Assembly: GCA_900754965.1 (NCBI GenBank)
Contig: CAAEEO010000025.1
Coordinates: forward strand, 1 to 21,527
DNA from: an uncultured Oscillospiraceae bacterium
GTDB lineage: Bacteria; Bacillota; Clostridia; Oscillospirales; Oscillospiraceae
Direction: 5' to 3'
DNA: 21,527 nucleotides
Each line of letters starts with the position of its first letter. Within the stretch, counting starts at the first letter, position 1. Below, one piece after another: positions 16,216 to 21,527 of the stretch. A program made the position numbers and the translations under genes. The notes beneath the pieces were generated by a model. That model worked only from the letters and a program-made list of their open reading frames with translations, made no database searches and was not told the DNA's origin.

Positions 16216-16244
16216 TTGACTTTAATTAAACTATATTCTATAAT
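16216..16244 (+). promoter_or_regulatory. Promoter of the ParB-like / zinc-ribbon pair
   Basis: TTGACT (16216-16221) and a perfect TATAAT (16239-16244) are 17 bp apart. The start near 16251 leaves about 37 nt before the coding start. Confidence 0.8.
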
Positions 16245-16287
16245 CGAGTTACAACAAAGGACAGGACAAAAATTGGAGGACTTGAAA

Positions 16288-16644
16288 ATGAAAGCATCTA
16301 AAATTCTCGATTATGTAGAAATCAACGAGACAGACCCGTCCCGTGTGCATAGCCTCGCTGAGTCCATCCGGGCCAACGGATGGCAAGGCGCTCCTATTCT
16401 GGTGGCGGAGTCCTTTGGGATGCTGATCACCGGGTCCCACCGTCAGGCCGCACTCAAAGAGCTTGACGATGACTTCGATTTCGATGTCGATGAGCTCGGC
16501 GACGTGGCAGAGCCTGTGGATGACCTGATCAACGCCTGGTGCGAGGAGAATGACACCTGCATCGACGATGTCCGCTACGATTGCCTGGCTGAGATTTTCG
16601 CCGGGACCTGGGTCGAACAGTATAAAGATGAACTTGAATGGTAA
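16288..16644 (+). CDS. ParB/Srx-like domain protein (accessory)
   Basis: A 118-residue protein with the N-terminal ParB-like fold: LAESIRANGW followed by APILVAESFGMLITGSHRQAAL. ITGSHR (47-52) corresponds to the ParB/Srx nucleotide-binding GxHR motif. It lacks the HTH and dimerisation domains of chromosomal ParB, so it is not a full segregation protein. The C-terminal half is strongly acidic, ending WVEQYKDELEW. Stand-alone ParB-like proteins are typical of phages and conjugative elements. TTGGAGG (16273-16279) precedes the chosen ATG; longer in-frame starts lack it. It is co-directional with the zinc-ribbon gene 12 bp downstream and shares its promoter. Confidence 0.8.
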   Translation: MKASKILDYVEINETDPSRVHSLAESIRANGWQGAPILVAESFGMLITGSHRQAALKELDDDFDFDVDELGDVAEPVDDLINAWCEENDTCIDDVRYDCLAEIFAGTWVEQYKDELEW

Positions 16645-16656
16645 GGAGGGCGAAAG

Positions 16657-17001
16657 ATGCGTCGGATCTGCAAGACCTGCGGGCGCACATTTGACGGGAC
16701 GGGTGATTTGATTACCTGCCCCGAATGCGTTGCCGCCGGGAGATCAACAACGATCCGCCCCAGAGTATGCCGTGCCTGCGGCGCGACATTTCCGGGTGGT
16801 CCGCGGGCGTGGTACTGCCCGGAGTGTCGGCGAGAGCGCAAGGCGCAGCAGTCACGGGAGTGCCGGGAGAGGCAGCGCAACGGCACGGCAAGGGAGATTG
16901 GCAGCGTTGATATATGCCGAATCTGCGGGCAGGAGTATACCGTTACTGGCGGGCTGCAACGATATTGCCCAAACTGCGCCCCGGAAGGCAGGTGTTCGTA
17001 A
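16657..17001 (+). CDS. Triple zinc-ribbon protein, function unknown
   Basis: 114 residues holding three successive zinc-ribbon units. The Cys pairs are 5/8 with 21/24, 38/41 with 54/57, and 87/90 with 104/107, each as CxxCG then CPxC. An Arg-rich linker (about 58-80, RRERKAQQSRECRERQRNG) joins the second and third ribbons and may contact nucleic acid. AAGGAGGGCG precedes the ATG. No enzymatic domain is present. The protein is probably a nucleic-acid- or protein-binding adaptor of the mobile module; this is inference. It is paired with the ParB-like gene, and a terminator follows. Confidence 0.82.
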   Translation: MRRICKTCGRTFDGTGDLITCPECVAAGRSTTIRPRVCRACGATFPGGPRAWYCPECRRERKAQQSRECRERQRNGTAREIGSVDICRICGQEYTVTGGLQRYCPNCAPEGRCS

Positions 17002-17062
17002 AACAGTGTTAGCCCACTAACACGAAATGAGCATCTGTCAGACGGGATTGGTCAACGAAATA

Positions 17063-17106
17063 ACACGCCATATTCAGCTTCAAAGGCTGGGTATGGCGTG
17101 TTTTTT
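17063..17106 (+). terminator. Intrinsic terminator after the zinc-ribbon gene
   Basis: A perfect 10-bp stem ACACGCCATA/TATGGCGTGT (17063-17072 with 17092-17101), inner partial pairing, then T6. The XRE gene converges on it from the right. Confidence 0.85.
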
Positions 17107-17108
17107 GC

Positions 17109-17954
17109 TCATTTGCGTTTCCGTTTTCCTTTTCCATGCGGCTGGTATGGCCTCGCCTTGCCACGCTGGTTGGCAGGGCTCTTCATGTGTTTGGACAGCT
17201 TTAATACTTCGATGAGATTGATGAATTGCTCCTTGGTAATGGCATCGTAATCAATACCGAATGTCGTAAGGAATATCCTTGCTTGTTTCTCGGCGTCGCT
17301 GCCCTCAAAGTTCATGGCATCCTGCAGCTGGATCTGAACTTCCTCCGCAATGGAGGGTGTGTCTGCCGTTGTGGTATCGTTGCTGTGTTCCTCCCGAATA
17401 TCATGGAGGATCGCTTTCAGATCGTCTGCAAGCACATGACCGAAATAATCATCCTCCCGCACCTGGGCCAGCTCCAATGTCCGGGTGGAAAGATCGTCCT
17501 GCCCGTCCTGCTTCATCAGGGCCATCTTCCGAACTGCTTCAAGCATGGCGTTCATGTCGTTGATCCGCATATCTGCGATCCTGTCAACGTAAATCTCAGC
17601 GTCCAGCATCATGCGCTGGAAATCCTTGTGGCAAAGCATTTCCGACAGCAGCCGGTGATTGAACTGTCCCGCCTTTATTACTTCTATGGCATCATCACTC
17701 AGATGCAGAGCGTCCAGCTCTGTGTCCGGGTGATTTTTTGTTTCTGTCATGCCCAGCAGATAGTCTGTGGACACGCCGTAGAACTTTGCCAGCGTGACAA
17801 TGCTGAATGGGCTAATGTCTTTGAAATCGTCTGCCTCATATTTGCCGAGAGCGGACTTGGAAAGCCCGGTCTGCTCCGCAAGCTGTTCCAGCGTCAGGCC
17901 CCGTTCCACACGCAAATCCTTCAACCGCTCCTGTATGGTAAGTTTCACCTGCAT
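17109..17954 (-). CDS. XRE-family transcriptional regulator
   Basis: 281 residues, leftward. The N-terminal Cro/cI-type helix-turn-helix (about 6-68) reads IQERLKDLRVERGLTLEQLA, then GLSKSALGKYE and YGVSTDYLLGM. A long mostly helical region of unknown role (about 75-250) follows, and the C-terminus is an unusually basic tail (KGKRKRK). AAGGAGG lies 7-8 nt before the ATG on the minus strand. It is divergent from the small HTH/recombinase genes, separated by about 580 bp. XRE proteins in this position usually control a mobile element; which promoter it controls here cannot be read from sequence. Confidence 0.88.
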   Translation of the reverse strand: MQVKLTIQERLKDLRVERGLTLEQLAEQTGLSKSALGKYEADDFKDISPFSIVTLAKFYGVSTDYLLGMTETKNHPDTELDALHLSDDAIEVIKAGQFNHRLLSEMLCHKDFQRMMLDAEIYVDRIADMRINDMNAMLEAVRKMALMKQDGQDDLSTRTLELAQVREDDYFGHVLADDLKAILHDIREEHSNDTTTADTPSIAEEVQIQLQDAMNFEGSDAEKQARIFLTTFGIDYDAITKEQFINLIEVLKLSKHMKSPANQRGKARPYQPHGKGKRKRK

Positions 17955-18004
17955 GGCGTACCCCTCCTTCTTTCTGTCTCTAAGCGTGGAAATTCACCCT
18001 GTTT

Positions 18005-18052
18005 TGCGCTCTTTTCCTACCTCTTGGATATACGGGAAAGAGCGCATTTTTT
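18005..18052 (+). terminator. Strong rightward terminator without an upstream rightward gene
   Basis: A 13-bp stem (18005-18017 with 18034-18046, one G-T pair), a 16-nt loop and T6. It works only in the rightward direction, although the nearest gene to the left (XRE) runs leftward. Confidence 0.75.
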
Positions 18053-18284
18053 CGCTAAACTATTCTTGTAGCAACACCTGAACCTTGAAAATCGAATGAC
18101 CGTCCGAATGGGATATGTCCCCCGGCGAAGTATTTGCCATGACCGCAAAATCGTGAGCATACCAACGGGGACGGGAACGCCGGGAGCGATCCTCCGGGCA
18201 GGAACGAGTTCGGGAAAAGCGGCAAAAAAACCACAGCTATTTTCAAACCATGTGAGAACAGCGAAGAATCCGCTGTTTTTGTGC

Positions 18285-18320
18285 CGCTGTCCATATCAAA
18301 CTGCGATGCGTTGGACAGCG
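18285..18320. repeat. Perfect 9-bp inverted repeat
   Basis: CGCTGTCCA (18285-18293) and TGGACAGCG (18312-18320) flank an 18-nt loop. No T-run follows, so it is more likely an operator or RNA stem than a terminator. Confidence 0.6.
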
Positions 18321-18456
18321 AACGCCGTACGCCGTTTCATGTGAGGTTTCGCCGAACCACGAAAAGGCAAGCGGAACAGCAAAAACGATAGGTGTCCCTT
18401 GTGAACAGGGATACACGGGCGGCAATTCCAGCGGATGGCTGTCCTTTATAAAACAA

Positions 18457-18510
18457 CGCTCTGCGGCAAATGGGTGCCGCTATTCAGCACATCCATTATA
18501 CCACAGAGCG
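18457..18510. repeat. Nested inverted repeats before the small HTH gene
   Basis: The outer pair CGCTCTG/CAGAGCG (18457-18463 with 18504-18510) encloses a hairpin GCGGCA/TGCCGC (18463-18468 with 18475-18480). It ends 13 bp before the small HTH gene's ribosome binding site region. Confidence 0.5.
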
Positions 18511-18538
18511 AATCCCAAAAGGGAAAGGAATTGTAAAT

Positions 18539-18775
18539 ATGAGCAGAAACAAGGCGGTAAATTGCCGCAACGAAGTGAAATCCTACATCACACGGGAGGG
18601 CATGACCATGACAGAGGTGGTGGAGCTGCTGGCCGATGAACACGGCTGGAGCAGCAGCGTCCCTAACCTGTCCGGAAAACTGCGGCGCGGGTCGCTGCGG
18701 CTCACCGAGGCGGTGGAGTTGGCCGATGTGCTGGGCTATGATCTTGTATGGGTCAAGCGTCGGGAGGTGAGGTAA
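18539..18775 (+). CDS. Small Cro-like helix-turn-helix protein
   Basis: A 78-residue basic protein. The region MTMTEVVELLADEHGW, then SVPNLSGKLRRGSLRLTEAV and LADVLGYDLVWVKR, has the helix pattern of a small Cro/XRE-type DNA-binding domain. The start at 18539 follows GAAAGGAA with suitable spacing; an upstream in-frame ATG at 18470 lies in the inverted repeats and lacks a site. The stop (18773-18775) lies directly before the serine recombinase frame, whose ribosome binding site is inside this gene's last codons. It is likely co-transcribed with the recombinase and may regulate it, which is inference. Confidence 0.78.
   Translation: MSRNKAVNCRNEVKSYITREGMTMTEVVELLADEHGWSSSVPNLSGKLRRGSLRLTEAVELADVLGYDLVWVKRREVR
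18762..18772 (+). promoter_or_regulatory. Ribosome binding site aimed at an ATC codon
   Basis: GGGAGGTGAGG lies a normal distance ahead of ATC at 18777-18779, exactly where a recombinase ATG would be expected. No ATG, GTG or TTG in the recombinase frame occurs between the preceding in-frame TGA (18768-18770) and GTG at 18843. Confidence 0.7.
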
Positions 18776-18776
18776 T

Positions 18777-19382
18777 ATCGCAGGAACTACTTACGGCTAT
18801 ATTCGTGTATCAAGCAGAGATCAGAATGAGGACAGGCAGCTTGTGGCTTTGCGGGAAGTGGGTGTCCCGGAGAAAAACATCTATGTGGACAAGAAATCCG
18901 GCAAGGATTTTGACCGCCCGCAATATAAGAAGCTGCTGCGGAAAATGAAAAAAGACGATCTGCTCTATATCAAGAGCATAGACCGTCTGGGGCGCAACTA
19001 TGAGGAAATATTGGAACAATGGCGAGTGCTGACAAAAGAAAAGGGCATCGACATCGTGGTGCTGGATATGCCGCTGCTGGACACCCGGCGAGGGAAGGAC
19101 TTGATGGGGACGTTCCTCAGCGACATTGTGTTGCAGGTGCTGTCTTTTGTGGCAGAGAATGAGCGCACCAACATCCGCCAGCGACAGGCCGAGGGCATTG
19201 CGGCAGCAAAGACCAAGGGAGTGAAGTTCGGCAGACCACCGCTGCCCCTTCCAGACAACTTCTATGAAGTACACAAGGCATGGCGAACAAAAAAGCTGAC
19301 GCTGAAACAGGCTGCGGCAGCCTGCAATATGCCTGTTGGAACCTTTTATGGCAAGGCCCGAAAATTTGAAAATGTGGATTAA
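18777..19382 (+). CDS. Serine recombinase (resolvase/invertase family), with non-standard start
   Basis: A 201-residue small serine recombinase when read from ATC at 18777. Its N-terminus TTYGYIRVSSRDQNEDRQ holds the catalytic serine (Ser12 in this numbering). The active-site arginine region is KSIDRLGRN, followed by DMPLLDTR and ENERTNIRQRQAEGI. The C-terminus (about 155-195; KLTLKQAAAACNMPVGTFYG) is a helix-turn-helix for site recognition. Homologous proteins usually begin Met-Ala-Gly-Thr-Thr-Tyr, so ATC replaces the ATG. The first standard start, GTG at 18843, would remove the catalytic serine. So either ATC is used weakly, the base is an error, or the gene is inactive. It ends 17 bp before the first candidate recombination site. 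Confidence 0.88.
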   Translation: MAGTTYGYIRVSSRDQNEDRQLVALREVGVPEKNIYVDKKSGKDFDRPQYKKLLRKMKKDDLLYIKSIDRLGRNYEEILEQWRVLTKEKGIDIVVLDMPLLDTRRGKDLMGTFLSDIVLQVLSFVAENERTNIRQRQAEGIAAAKTKGVKFGRPPLPLPDNFYEVHKAWRTKKLTLKQAAAACNMPVGTFYGKARKFENVD

Positions 19383-19399
19383 ACAAAATAAGCCTTAAA

Positions 19400-19423
19400 T
19401 TTGCAAAGGTGTACTTTTTCAAA
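19400..19423 (+). repeat. Candidate recombination site 1 (left inverted repeat)
   Basis: A 24-bp imperfect palindrome: left half TTTGCAAAGGT, central GT (19411-19412), right half ACTTTTTCAAA. Nine of eleven half-site positions pair. The right half matches the reverse complement of site 2's left half at 10 of 11 positions. The half-site/2-bp core/half-site layout is that of small serine recombinase crossover sites. Confidence 0.65.
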
Positions 19424-19470
19424 CTGTCAAAACAAGCACATTTTCAGTTGCCATATTTACCTGCAAGTCC

Positions 19471-19499
19471 TTGAAAAGCAAAAAGTTTTGATGTATAAT
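19471..19499 (+). promoter_or_regulatory. Promoter inside the putative invertible segment, facing the surface protein
   Basis: TTGAAA (19471-19476) and a perfect TATAAT (19494-19499) are 17 bp apart. Transcription would start near 19506, run through site 2 and give a leader of about 320 nt ahead of the VWA gene. Inverting the segment would point it at the recombinase 3' end. Confidence 0.75.
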
Positions 19500-19526
19500 A
19501 TTTTCGTATATTTCAAAAGCCCTAAA

Positions 19527-19549
19527 TTTGCAAAAGTACACATTACAAA
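19527..19549 (-). repeat. Candidate recombination site 2 (right inverted repeat)
   Basis: Left half TTTGCAAAAGT, central AC (19538-19539), right half ACATTACAAA, about one base short of full symmetry. Read on the minus strand its core is GT, as in site 1, so the pair is inverted by core orientation. The left half also repeats site 1's left half directly (10 of 11, with AAATTTG continuing outward), so a direct-repeat reading is also possible. Confidence 0.6.
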
Positions 19550-19568
19550 ACAGAGAGAAGGATGTTTT

Positions 19569-19766
19569 ATGTGAAAATGTATTTTAAGCACTTTGCTCTG
19601 TCTCATAATGGCAACAGGCTTATTGCCTGCTGCCACCTTTGTGGTGAAGTTCGGCTGTTCCTATTGCACCGGCAAAAAAGCGAGGCAAAACAACAACTTT
19701 GCGCAGCTATATCCGGGCCTCGCCGCCAAGTGGGACACAAAAAGGACGCACACTGCGCACCGATAA
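19569..19766 (+). pseudogene. Broken signal-peptide / zinc-ribbon (DUF4379-like) gene remnant
   Basis: An ATG at 19569 is followed at once by in-frame TGA. After it the frame is open to TAA at 19764-19766. It encodes a hydrophobic stretch, ILSTLLCLIMATGLLPAATF, very like the VWA protein's own signal peptide (ILSLLLILCMTLTLLPTAAF). Then comes FGCSYCTGKKARQNNNFAQL followed by YPGLAAKWDTKR, the pattern of the 'probable zinc-ribbon' PF14311/DUF4379 repeat (GCPYC-GK-LA-YPELA-EWD). Only one CxxC pair remains. The piece reads as a decayed gene start, or as a short peptide from ATG 19608 that lacks a ribosome binding site. It forms the leader of the VWA transcript. Confidence 0.5.
19610..19634 (+). 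repeat. Leader hairpin upstream of the VWA gene
   Basis: GGCAACAGGC pairs with GCCTGCTGCC (nine of ten) around a 5-nt loop. A second stem GCGAGGC/GCCTCGC is at 19680-19686 and 19717-19723. No T-run is attached, so these are leader structures rather than terminators. Confidence 0.5.
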
Positions 19767-19826
19767 AATTCGTCCCGCCGCAAGGCTGGCTTCATATAGA
19801 TACTTCAAACACATGGAGGAAAGTCA

Positions 19827-21527
19827 ATGAAAAAGCGAATCCTATCCCTGTTGCTGATCCTCTGCATGACCTTGACGCTTTTGCCCACGGCAGCTTTTGC
19901 GGAAGGATCGGGTGATGAAGCAGCTTCTCCCCGAACATCTGTGGAGAAGGATAACGGCTCTGTCCACATCGAAAAATCCGTCAACGCGGCCGGGACGGAG
20001 CTGACGCTGGAGGCGTATCTCACGAACGAGGTGACCCAGACCGTCAGCGCCAAGCCTTTGGACATCGTACTGGTGCTGGATCAGTCCGGCTCGATGGCGT
20101 ATGACTTCGATGGCAATAGCACACGTAAGGACACCGAACGCCGCCAGTATGCCATGAAGCAGGCGGTCAACAGCTTTATTGAAAAGGCGGCTTCTGCGGA
20201 CGGTACTCACAACATGGCGATTGTGACCTTCGGCAGCGAAGCAAAGCAGTTGGTGGGCTGGACCGCCGTGGACGCTTCCGGCGCGTCTGTGCTTACCAAT
20301 GCAATCAATGGATTGCCGCAGGAACCCCGCGGCGCAACGAATGTTGGTGCCGGTATGCAGGAAGCCCAAAAGCTGGTGAACAGCCAAACCAGCACTGACC
20401 GTCAGAAGGTCGTGATCGTCTTTACAGACGGCGTGCCAACAACCGAAAGCGATTTTAATACCAATGTTGCCAATAGCGCAATCACAGCGGCTAAGTCCAT
20501 GAAGAATACAGGGGCTACTATCTATACTGTTGGTATCTTTAATGGCGCGAATCCAAACGAAATGTATGGTGCAAGCGGCTTCGATACGAATAGCAATGGA
20601 ACTATAGGGTCGAAATGGGCAGAAGATAGCTGGGGTCTGTTTCCGAGTACGGATTTCCCGAAAGCTGACCGACCTGCCGGGAACCGCTTCCTGAATCTGG
20701 TTTCCAGTAATTATCCGAATGCAGATTCGATCGGTTTAAAGCGTGAGACATCTGGCTTAGGCATTTTACACTCTGGCATCTCATATACGGTTACCAAGAA
20801 TTTTGACCGTGCGGCAGAAGGCGGCTATTATCTGACCGCAGATTCTTCGAGCGGTCTGAACACCATCTTCCAGCAGATCATCGAGGAAATTTCCACGCTG
20901 GCGATCGTGGCCCGTACAGATGCGGTCCTTTCCGATACTCTGTCCGAATATTTTGCTTTAGATATCCCGGAGGGTACTGACGCAGCAAAAGCCATCACCG
21001 CGGAAAAGTGGGACTGCACCGGTAAGAATGCAAATGGCAACTACACTTGGGAAAAGGCTAAGGCGGATGCTCAGCCTACAACGAAAATCGAAGTCATCGG
21101 CAAGAAGATCAACGTCACCGGCTTTGATTACACGGAGAACGCCGTGACAGCGACCAAGAAGGAAGGCGTTACCACCTATTCCGGCGCCAAGCTGGTTGTC
21201 ACGATCCCCATCAAGCCGGACGCCGCCTGCACGGCATGGCAAGCCGGTGAACGTGCTTACCCCACAAACAGCACTGCCGAGGGCAGCAAGGCTGGCCTGA
21301 GCAATTATACGGATAAAGATGGGAAAGCTGTCGATCCCACGCTGCTGGACCAGTCTCCTGAAGCCAATGTCACGGCATATTCCGTGACCTACACGGACGG
21401 CGTGAATGACGAAGAGATCTTTGCCGATCAGGCCAGCGCCGTGCTGCCCGGCACTGCGACTCCCGCTTTCAACGGTACTCCCACCCGTGAGGGCTATCAG
21501 TTCACTGGCTGGGAACCTGAAGTCGAA
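19827..21527 (+). CDS. Secreted VWA-domain surface protein with InlB-type repeat (partial, runs off the right edge)
   Basis: Open from ATG 19827 to the window end, 567 codons without stop. ATGGAGGAAAG provides the ribosome binding site. Residues 1-25 form a signal peptide (basic KKR, hydrophobic core, cleavage after AFA). A von Willebrand A domain spans about 78-355, with a complete MIDAS metal site: DQSGS (Asp85, Ser87, Ser89), Thr171 in GATN and Asp201 in FTDG. Next is a beta-rich stretch like the pilin/adhesin isopeptide families (about 360-510), and from about 517 a typical InlB B-repeat starts (YTDGVNDEEIFAD ... TREGYQFTGWEPE). Cell-surface binding or adhesion is likely. The anchor is outside the window. 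It is transcribed from the putative invertible promoter. Confidence 0.93.
   Translation, partial: MKKRILSLLLILCMTLTLLPTAAFAEGSGDEAASPRTSVEKDNGSVHIEKSVNAAGTELTLEAYLTNEVTQTVSAKPLDIVLVLDQSGSMAYDFDGNSTRKDTERRQYAMKQAVNSFIEKAASADGTHNMAIVTFGSEAKQLVGWTAVDASGASVLTNAINGLPQEPRGATNVGAGMQEAQKLVNSQTSTDRQKVVIVFTDGVPTTESDFNTNVANSAITAAKSMKNTGATIYTVGIFNGANPNEMYGASGFDTNSNGTIGSKWAEDSWGLFPSTDFPKADRPAGNRFLNLVSSNYPNADSIGLKRETSGLGILHSGISYTVTKNFDRAAEGGYYLTADSSSGLNTIFQQIIEEISTLAIVARTDAVLSDTLSEYFALDIPEGTDAAKAITAEKWDCTGKNANGNYTWEKAKADAQPTTKIEVIGKKINVTGFDYTENAVTATKKEGVTTYSGAKLVVTIPIKPDAACTAWQAGERAYPTNSTAEGSKAGLSNYTDKDGKAVDPTLLDQSPEANVTAYSVTYTDGVNDEEIFADQASAVLPGTATPAFNGTPTREGYQFTGWEPEVE

Larger units (their letters stand above)
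18053..18538. other. Gene-free, hairpin-rich region (about 480 bp)
   Basis: I see no credible coding frame. There are several inverted repeats: CCGGGAG/CTCCGG (about 18179-18198), ACAGCG/CGCTGT followed by T's (18258-18280), a perfect 9-bp CGCTGTCCA/TGGACAGCG with an 18-nt loop (18285-18320), and a nested pair, CGCTCTG/CAGAGCG enclosing GCGGCA/TGCCGC (18457-18510). Candidates are a non-coding RNA, a structured leader of the small HTH gene, or a DNA-processing site. Confidence 0.55.

Noticed and set aside
18843..19382. Recombinase start at GTG 18843
   Set aside because: It would remove the GYIRVS segment with the catalytic serine and has no ribosome binding site, whereas homology and a strong site both point to 18777.
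19550..19826. Riboswitch (cyclic-di-GMP type) in the adhesin leader
   Set aside because: Stems are present, but the conserved cyclic-di-GMP I or II motifs are not seen and no terminator follows; the leader is better explained as a gene remnant.
19562..19915. 117-residue frame overlapping the VWA gene start
   Set aside because: The ribosome binding site would be directly on the ATG, the product has no domain, and it runs out of frame through the adhesin signal peptide. The frame carrying the zinc-ribbon remnant explains this DNA better.

Overview
The window looks like chromosomal DNA of a spore-forming, gut-type Clostridia bacterium, probably of the Oscillospiraceae/Ruminococcaceae group. The evidence is a T-box leader on alaS, AGGAGG-type ribosome binding sites, LL-diaminopimelate aminotransferase (DapL) instead of the acylated lysine route, DUF421/DUF4363 and DUF4364 proteins, RNase M5 and NrdR, at roughly 50% GC. 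The genus is inference; no rRNA or other marker settles it.

Core part (1-15986). A leftward tRNA-Leu lies opposite a rightward alaS unit: promoter, T-box riboswitch, alaS, a 185-residue unknown and a HIT hydrolase, closed by a terminator. Next comes comEC-holA-rnmV, three overlapping genes for DNA uptake, the clamp-loader delta subunit and 5S rRNA maturation. They are followed by a small leftward membrane protein, nrdR with its own promoter, and a leftward DUF421-DUF4363 pair. The dapF-dapL-glmM-hexapeptide-repeat cluster feeds cell-wall precursor synthesis (meso-diaminopimelate and GlcN-1-P) and ends at a strong terminator. A leftward Cys-containing unknown protein, a DUF4364 regulator and tRNA-Gly(CCC) complete this part.

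Accessory part (after about 15987). Immediately 3' of tRNA-Gly the gene content changes to that of a small mobile or remnant module: tandem 12-bp repeats, a ParB-like protein, a triple zinc-ribbon protein, a leftward XRE regulator, about 480 bp of hairpin-rich non-coding DNA, a small HTH protein, a serine recombinase, and a secreted VWA/InlB-repeat surface protein that runs off the right edge. No integrase for the module is visible in the window.

Most interesting system. Between the serine recombinase and the surface-protein gene are two imperfect palindromes. Their half-sites match each other, and each has a 2-bp centre, GT in one and AC in the other, so by their cores they are inverted. They bracket about 127 bp that holds a good promoter (TTGAAA-17 bp-TATAAT) aimed at the surface protein. 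This is the architecture of a recombinase-controlled invertible promoter (phase-variation switch), shown here in the apparent ON orientation. The recombinase reading frame has ATC where ATG is expected, so the switch may be weakly expressed or locked. A broken signal-peptide/zinc-ribbon gene lies in the long leader between promoter and surface protein.
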